A stretch of 64,000 bases of DNA from Primulina eburnea (lineage: Eukaryota > Streptophyta > Magnoliopsida > Lamiales > Gesneriaceae): positions 1 through 64,000 of the forward strand of contig NW_027331443.1 in the NCBI RefSeq assembly GCF_022965805.1, read 5' to 3'. Position 1 is the stretch's first letter. Each line of letters opens with the position of its first letter. Made by a program: the position numbers and the translations under genes. Below, piece by piece: positions 57,219 through 64,000 of the stretch. Below the pieces are notes generated by a model, which saw only the letters and a list, made by a program, of their open reading frames with translations, did not search any database and was not told the origin of the DNA.

Positions 57219-59846
57219 TGTAACGTACCATACTTTTTACTACTTAAAATTTGCGAAAAAATTTAAAGTTTTCTTAGGAAAATGGTGAACCTTCAAAATT
57301 ACATAAAATAAACTGCTCATTCCAAAATTGTTGCAACAAAAGATCTAAAAATAAAGTTTGACAAAAGTGCTTGTTTAAAATCTCAACACCAACATCGTGA
57401 AAACAAAGTAATAAAATTTTCGTGCATCAAATCTTAAAACATGGGCGGTCCTCAGGTCTAGCCTCCTGCTCAATCCAAGCCAGGTCCTTGGTCCCCACCC
57501 CTAGTCTCGTCGACATCCTCCTCACCTGCATCGATGAACTGGAAGTAACAAGTAGTACGTAATAAAATCACATGCAACTTAAAAATAGAACATACATACT
57601 TGAACTTTAACACGGGTGGGAAAGCCTGATCTTACATACATTACATACACGTGCCATAACGTGAAACTTTTCTTAAACATGCTTGCATACTTGTACATAC
57701 TTGAACATACACAACTTCATCGTTTTGCATAGAGGCATGTTTCAAAGCAAGTGACCCATACATAAATACGTCTGATCAGACTAAACCTCAGTACTGGGTT
57801 GATAGGGAAGATCCACTACCACATACATGAGATCTCCGTTCATGCTTTAATGGGTGGATTGGTCCCTGGTCATGCTTTACCGCTTTCCAATCCTGATCTA
57901 AACCCGTTCATGCTTTAACGGGTGGATTGGTCCCTGGTCATGCTTTACCGCTTTCCAATCGCATACATAATTTGGTCAAAAGACATTTAGCATATCTCAA
58001 AAACTTAAAATATTTTCTTTTGCACGTCGAACATACTTACTTGGCGTTGAAGGATTCGTTGGATCTCGCTTGGGACCACTGCTGCAACATACTAACCTAA
58101 GTTCAAGCACTTAATTTCCATACTTAGACATAATAATTGTTCTCACCACCCAAAATGACAATTTTCTTATGACATTTTAAATCGCTCAGGACTTGACCTC
58201 ATTTAATCATTGTACTAAACCATGACATCAACCCCCGAAACAAATCCTAAAATGATGTGTGAACATTTCCCAAAACATAGAAGACATGAGCCTAAAATAG
58301 TGTTTTAAAAATTCATGGACAAGCGCCTAGGCGCCGCGGCGCTAGCAATGCCACAGGCCTAGCGCTGCGGCGCCACAAGGGCAGCACCATGGCGCCAGGC
58401 TTGCGCAGAACGGGCGCTACGGCGCTCCCTGGAGAGCACTGCGGCGCTAATCCTGCGCACAACCAACCCAAAATAACATATTTTGATGCAATTTTTAAAA
58501 GTTACGCTCCAATGACTTGAACTGATGCAACGAGACTCATCTTAGGGCGCTATGACAATGATTCAACTCAAACAAATGTCCACAAAACAATGACGCGGAA
58601 CAACTATTCAACATAATCCATAAACATGAATTTTGACACCAAAATACTTTCTACGACTTCTAATGCAACCAAGTTCCTATCCACCCAAGACGAAGCACCA
58701 AACATCAACTCCACATCATACTCACAATACTTAAATGCAGCAGCAGTCACCCAATGTTCCTAATGAAGCCTGCAACAAATAAAATTCAGGAATACATCAA
58801 TAACATAATTTTCAGAAAACAAAGTTTGAGCAGCCCCATTAAAACGGTCATAACTTACTCAATTTTGATCCAAATAATTCGAATTTTATATCAAATCAAA
58901 GGTATAAAAAATTTCTACGTTTTTTATGTTGAAGGTTTTCCCAAATTCTCGACCAAAAAGTAGCACTAATTCAAAGTATAGTAGGGTTTGAAATTTCAGA
59001 TATGAAAAGTATTTCAAAACGCATCCAATAAATTTTCTGCTCAAACTCCTACATAACTTACACATGTTTTCATACAAAACACATCAAAATTTATATTATG
59101 ATAAGATCGAGGCATGAAAAACAGAATATACGTGCCTTATGATGTTAAAGTTTATCGAACCGACGATACCGAAGGGGGAACGAAGCGAGGGTTGATCCGA
59201 GACGAATGTGGCACGGTTTTCTTGAAATAAAACACACGAAAATTTGCTAGAATACTGAAGGGAATGGAGAAACTACTCTCTCCTTCAAGAACCCTAGTTT
59301 TTGCTCTCAAATTCTGAAAATAAAATGTGTAGGTGTGTGTTGTTTGTTTTGGTGTGTGTAAGTGTGTGTGACGTGTGTGAGTGTGTGTTTTAATTAGGAT
59401 AAATTATTGCTAAATTAACTAATTAAAATGCTAATAAAAAGTTTAAGAAAATAATACACACTAATTTTATAAAATTCTCCTTTTTAACAAATTAAAGTGC
59501 ACAAAGCCAACTTTAAAAGTTTCAAAATTCTAAACACGCTAAATACATAATTTAGGCTTTAAAATGTTGAAACTTATTAAATTAATTAATATGCCCCAAC
59601 CTTAACTTAAAATAAAAATACCACGTTTTAAAATTTCCAAACTCGTCGCCGGTCTCTTTCCTCGATCCCGAATCGAATAATCGCCCGAAACCTGAAACTC
59701 AAGAAAACAATAACGTGCATCACATAAACATTAAAATAATGCAATTTAAATAAATCATGACCACTAAAATCATTTTAAACTTAAATAAAATATTTAATCA
59801 TTAAATAAATGCATTGGATTTACGTGTACTGATTTTGGGCTCTACA
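57219..59846 (-). repeat. M4 3' LTR
   Basis: TGTAACGTACCAT...GGGCTCTACA, 2628 bases. It has two tandem units (57835-57962), a GC-rich GGCGC/GCGCC-type block (58322-58460) at the place of the M1 hairpins and a GT microsatellite (about 59325-59392). Confidence 0.88.
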
Positions 59847-59866
59847 GTTCCTCCCCCACTTATATA
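59847..59866 (-). other. M4 polypurine tract
   Basis: The minus strand reads AAGTGGGGGAGGAAC immediately before the 3' LTR. Confidence 0.8.
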
Positions 59867-59887
59867 AATGTTGTTCTCGAAATTAAA

Positions 59888-62216
59888 TCTTACCAAATAA
59901 CTCCGGGTAGCGAATCAAAATATCTGCTTCAGTCTCCCAAGTGGCCTCCTTCACTGATTGATTCAGCCACTAGACTTTGACTAGCTTTGTCACCTTGTTC
60001 CGAAGTCTGCGCTCCTGTTTATATAGGATTTGGATGGGTCTCTCCTCATATGACAGATCTGGAGCCATCTGCAACAGATCGTAGCTCAGAACGTGCGAAG
60101 GATTAGCTAGGTACTTCCTCAGCATTGAGATATGGAACACATTGTGTACACTGGCCAGATTCGACAGAAGGGGAACACGGTAAGCTAGTGCCCCAACTAT
60201 GTCAAGAATCTCAAACGGTCCAATAAACATCGGACTCAGCTTGCCTCTTCTCCCAAATCTCATAACACCCTTCATAGGTGCTATCTTCACAAACACGTGA
60301 TCACCTACGGCAAATTCTAGATTCCTTCTCCTCTTGTCAGCATAACTCTTTTGACGACTCTGGAAATCGAAGGACTCTGCTTGCCTCTTCTCCCAAGTCC
60401 CCTGGAAATCGATCAAACAGGCTCGCAATAAATCCTCCAAAATCTGAATCACTCGCTCAGACTGGCCATCTGTCTGCAGGTGAAAAGCTGTACTGAATAG
60501 CAACTTCGTCCCCATGGGGGCATGCAAAATCTTCCAAAAGGACGATGTAAATCTCGGGTCCCTGTCGGACACAATCGAAACTAGGATCCCGTGCAATATG
60601 ACTATCTCCCGGATATAGAGCTCTGCATACTAAGTCATGGAGAACATCATCTTCACTGGCAAGAAATGTGCCGAATTAGTGAGTTGATCCACTATAACCC
60701 AAATGGCATTGGATCCTCAGACTGATCTAGGCAAGCCAACGACGAAGTCCATAGTGATATTCTCCTATTTCCACTTGGGGATAGGGAGTAGCTTAAGCAT
60801 CCCTACTGGTCTCTGATGATCTTCCTTCACTTGCTGACAAGGGAGGCATTCAGACACAAACCGACTGATGTCTCTCTTCATGCCTGGCCACCAATACAAA
60901 CTCTGCAAGTCTTTGTACATCTTGGTGCCTCCTGGGTGAATGGAATATGGGGATGCATGTGCCTCTGTCAGAATATCCTCTTTGATCGAATCAACACTAG
61001 GTAACCACATTCTATATTTGTATCTCACAATACCATTAGAAACAGTGTAGAGTACACTGCCCCTGGCCTCATCTTTCAGCCTCCATTTCTGCAACTTCTA
61101 ATTTGAAGGCTGTGCTCTACGGATTCGGTCTAGCAAATTAGATTTGACTGTCAGATTAGATAGTCTGGGAGCTTTGCCCTTGGAATAAACCTGTAACCCA
61201 AACCTCTGAATCTCAGACTGAAGAGGTATCTGCACTGACAACTGTGCTACAACTGCTACTTTTTTGCCTAAGGCGTCTGCCACCACATTAGTTTTTCCCG
61301 GATGGTAGCTAATTTCGCAATCGTAGTCTTTTACTAACTCCAACCACCGTCTCTGTCTTATATTCAGTTCTTTCTGCATGAAGAAATATTTGAGACTCTT
61401 GTGATCAGTGAATATCTAGCATTCTCGCCGTACAAATAGTGTCTCCAAATCTTCAAAGCAAAGACAACGGCGGCTAACTGAAGATCATGAGTCGGGTAGT
61501 TCTTCTCATGCACTTTCAGCTGTCTGGAGGCATAAGCTATAACCTGGCCATGCTGCATCAACAATGCGCATAACCCGAGCTTAGATGCATTGGTGTATAA
61601 ACACAAATATCCTTGCCCTGATAGAATGGCTAACACTGGCGTTGAAATAAGGGTTTGCTTCAAAGTATCAAAGCCCTTCTGGCATTCATCACTCCACACG
61701 AATTTAGCATTCTTCTTGGTCAGTGAAGTGAGTGGCACTGCTATTGAAGAAAATCCCTGAATAAACTTCATCTAGTATCCTGCTAAGCCCAAAAAATTAC
61801 GGATCTCTTATGCATTCTTCGGCTGAATCCATTCCTCAACGGCTGCCACCTTTGCTGGATCCACCTCAATACCACTGCTTGACACTACGTGAGCCAAAAA
61901 GGCTACCTTCCCCAACCAGAATTCACAATTACTGAACTTCGCAAATAACTTGCGACTCTGCAAGGTCTGTAGAACTGTACTCAAGTGCTGACTGTGCTCC
62001 TCGTGGCTGTTAGAGTATATAAGAATGTCGTCAATGAACACTATGACGAATTGATCTAAGTAGGGCTGGAATAATCGGTTCATGAGGTCCATGAAAATTG
62101 CTGGAGCATTCGTCAATCCAAAAGGCATCACCAAGAACTCGTAATTCCCATACCTGATTCTAAAGGCTGTCTTGTTAACATTTGCGTCTTTCACCTTCAG
62201 CTGATGATACCCCGAT
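59888..62216 (-). pseudogene. M4 pol remnant (RT, RNase H, integrase)
   Basis: From right to left: RT ([18 protein letters not shown] near 62040), RNase H (YTNAS with D changed to N, DLQLAA with E changed to Q), integrase zinc motif (CLPCQQ near 60845), core with SDRD and DGQSER near 60460-60580, GPFEIL and part of the tail. Stops or shifts occur near 61800, 61370, 61095, 60720 and 59968. About 215 bases of integrase (compare M1 15590-15810) are deleted near 60360-60410 and replaced by a short filler. The RNase H changes would alone abolish activity. Confidence 0.85.
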
Positions 62217-62420
62217 TGATAAGTGCATTTTATGCACTTAAATTATTCTTATACTTCATATAGATCGTTAGTCTTTTTGGGCAGAATTACGCGCTTTTGT
62301 TGTTTTTTGGTGTGATTGCAGGAATCTAGATGCGGCTACAACATGTGCGTGAAAACGAGCTAAAATGGCGCCTAGGAAAAGAAGTGTGGGCAATAAAAAA
62401 AATTCAGAATACAGTGAGGC

Positions 62421-62615
62421 TCGCGCATATGCGCGAGTAAGAACGCGCATATGCGCGAGCAATGCCCCAAGCGAGGTGACATACAGTAAGCCTCGCGCAT
62501 ATGCGCCGCTCATGACGCGCATATGCACGAGAGACACAAGAGGCGAGACCAGAGAGCAGCGTGCATATGCGCGCAAGAAGAGAAGCAAGCACAGAAGGAC
62601 CCGCGCATATGCGCG
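62421..62615. repeat. Array of GCGCATATGCGC palindromes
   Basis: Six copies, perfect or nearly so, near 62421, 62444, 62493, 62515, 62559 and 62602; the first is the 16-base palindrome TCGCGCATATGCGCGA. The array lies directly upstream of the TATA-like box. Confidence 0.88.
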
Positions 62616-62631
62616 CGGCGCGAACTTTCAG

Positions 62632-62642
62632 AAATAAATAGG
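62632..62642 (+). promoter_or_regulatory. TATA-like box of Athila-like LTR
   Basis: AAATAAATAGG, about 415 bases into the LTR and 17 bases after the last palindrome. Confidence 0.5.
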
Positions 62643-63581
62643 CTTCGGCGTGTTCTTTTTAGTGGTTCCGCAATATTTACACGTAGCCGTCATATCACTC
62701 GAGAGGAGGAGAAAAAAGTCAGAGCACGGAGCACGAGACGGGAAGAACGGAGATAGAAGACGTTGAATCCGGACACGGAGACGCACTTCCATCTCTCGCC
62801 AACACGTTTCTAATTCGGTTCTTTACTTTTACGTTTTTAATGATTACACACTGGTTTTGTATTGATTTAAATTCGAATATGAACTAATTCTATTTTCTAG
62901 AGATTGATATAGTCTTGGTTGAACCTATGTTATTGACGTTTTGAACTTTCATGAATTAATTCTTCGTGTTTATTTGTAGTTTCTTGTCATTAATGCTGTT
63001 GAATTACTGGCCATAATTCGATTGATCAAATAATTAAGATCTTACACTCGACAGAGCAGATTGAAATTAGGACAGGGGAAATCGCATCGTCGGATGTTTA
63101 TAACGTGCAAAAGACGTATAACTCTAGTGAATCCATGAAAAGAACCTTGTTTACATTTATTACGTGTTACGTGATTTTGAATAGACATATTAAAATCAGT
63201 AATAGGTAGTACATTTCTATTTATCACTCGACAGAGGGAATAGAAAATATTGCGAGTTCTTGCGTAGTAAACATGGTGCAGTTTAATAATATGTCAGTCG
63301 ATTTTAATTTAGCATAGGGGAAACCAGACGAAATCATATCTCTAGATTTATTTACTCAGTGAATTTTCTACTGCGTGCTAGAATTACCGGATTTGTTATT
63401 TTATTTGAATTGATTATAAACCAACTATTTGATTTGTCTAAATAAAGTTGAGCTATGTCAATTATTGTAATCAATATACAATTTTAAATAATTACTTTTC
63501 GTGGGATCGATATCTGTACTCAACCCAGTACTAAAACTTGACACCGTATACTTGCGGTAGTGAAAAAACGCGACAAGTTTT

Positions 63582-63599
63582 TGGCGCCGTTGCCGGGGA
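63582..63599 (+). other. Primer binding site, tRNA-Asp type
   Basis: TGGCGCCGTTGCCGGGGA follows the LTR after a short spacer. It is the standard primer site of Athila/Tat-type elements, complementary to the 3' end of tRNA-Asp. Confidence 0.88.
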
Positions 63600-63710
63600 T
63601 AAACTGTTTAATTGCATATTAATATCGTTAATAAGTAGTCTTGACTTTAGTTTAGATTTTATTTTATTTATTTATTTTGTTACGTTAGAATCTTTTCTGT
63701 TTTGCAGTGC

Positions 63711-64000
63711 ATGCTAAGATCGCAAAGTCTTGATTTGCTTATCTTTGATCCGGAGATCGAAAGAACTGCGAGGAGACTAAGAAAAGCGAGAAGGGAAGAA
63801 ATCCAAACAATGGCTGAAAACAGAGAGGACGCGAGATATAACCCGCCAGACGCCATACCTATCAGAGATCACTTCAGACCAGTGATCAACAATCATTACT
63901 CTGGTATTGCAAGAGGGACCATAAACGCAAACAATTTTGAGTTGAAGCCTGCACTGATAAATATGGTTCAACAGAACCAATTTTCTGGAACTGCCACTAA
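63711..64000 (+). CDS. gag: Athila-like gag, N-terminal part (runs off window)
   Basis: An open frame runs from the ATG at 63711 to the window end, 96 codons, with no stop. The N-terminus contains FDPEIERTARRLRKARRE, a basic helical start, and later NNFELKPALINMVQQNQF, the block that opens the gag domain in Athila/Tat elements. A second ATG at 63810 is possible, but the upstream block looks coding. It lies about 110 bases behind the primer site, as expected for gag. Confidence 0.78.
   Translation, partial: MLRSQSLDLLIFDPEIERTARRLRKARREEIQTMAENREDARYNPPDAIPIRDHFRPVINNHYSGIARGTINANNFELKPALINMVQQNQFSGTAT

Larger units (their letters stand above)
57219..62216 (-). mobile_element. M4: M1-type gypsy element (minus), truncated by Athila-like element
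   Basis: The 3' LTR is 57219-59846, followed on the right by the polypurine tract and pol in reverse. The element breaks off inside RT at 62216, where a new LTR starts. LTR and protein resemble M1 closely. Confidence 0.85.
62217..63575 (+). repeat. 5' LTR of Athila-like Ty3/gypsy element
   Basis: Starts TGATAAGTGCATTTTATGCA and ends just before the primer site; 1359 bases. AAGTGCAT and ATGCACTT at its start form a perfect hairpin. It contains the CATATG palindrome array (62421-62615) and a TATA-like box. Confidence 0.8.
62217..64000 (+). mobile_element. Athila-like Ty3/gypsy element, 5' end only
   Basis: LTR, tRNA-Asp-type primer site and start of gag are in the window; the rest lies beyond 64000. 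It is inserted in the RT of M4. Confidence 0.8.

Noticed and set aside
62365..62756. ORFs with repeated CAYAR/ICAR peptides in the Athila-like LTR
   Set aside because: They are translations of the GCGCATATGCGC palindrome array, present on both strands.

Overview
The window is plant nuclear DNA made almost entirely of transposable elements stacked inside one another. No host gene, tRNA or rRNA gene was recognised. Evidence for a plant: LTR retrotransposons with initiator-tRNA-Met primer sites (TGGTATCAGAGC type), an Athila-type element with a tRNA-Asp-type primer site, chromodomain-type Ty3/gypsy pol, Sirevirus-type Ty1/copia pol and an intron-containing PIF/Harbinger transposase. The accessory protein of the copia element resembles predicted proteins I recall from Gesneriaceae (Lamiales). 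That is memory, not a search, so the family-level guess is weak.

Layout. (1) 1-955: unresolved repeats and a short coding-like stretch. (2) G1, a long-LTR gypsy element on +, spans 956-42779. Its left LTR (956-7496) carries a minus-strand LTR fragment and a broken Harbinger element (about 4080-6344). Its internal region keeps primer site and polypurine tract but lost gag-pol, and holds a solo LTR (7543-9582, target duplication ATCAG). Its right LTR (10747-42779) was hit twice: by gypsy M1 (12320-29912, minus, duplication TGGGT) and by Sirevirus C1 (30302-41398, plus, duplication ACGTC). M1 is itself split inside integrase by gypsy M2 (16280-23416, minus, duplication GTCTA). (3) 42780-47133: R1, a decayed plus-strand gypsy pol cut by a solo LTR (45390-46717, duplication ACAAC). 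(4) 47134-56772: C2, a decayed minus-strand Sirevirus relic, cut by gypsy G3 (47319-53965, minus, duplication AACTG; same long-LTR family as G1). (5) 56773-62216: a plus-strand gypsy LTR piece, then M4, a minus-strand relative of M1. (6) 62217-64000: 5' end of an Athila-like element on +, running off the window.

The order of nesting agrees with LTR divergence judged by eye: the G1 LTRs differ at roughly one base in ten, the M1 LTRs by a few percent, M2 by about five bases in 1242, and C1 by about two substitutions and two small indels in about 930. M2 and C1 are therefore very young. M2 has one premature stop in gag-pol. C1 has a complete domain set with a few lesions.

The most unusual content is the 3' third of C1. 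Between pol and the 3' LTR it carries two divergently arranged accessory genes: an antisense 125-codon ORF with its own TATA box, and a sense ORF of about 880 codons with a splice-acceptor-like site just before its ATG. About 600 bp rich in ACGT-core (bZIP-type) sites lies between them. A second, older copy of the large accessory ORF is present in C2. Other unexpected patterns are palindrome arrays directly upstream of TATA boxes in three unrelated LTRs, short modules shared between LTR families, saturation of C1 with AACTGA/TCAGTT, and premature stops that all fit CAG-to-TAG.
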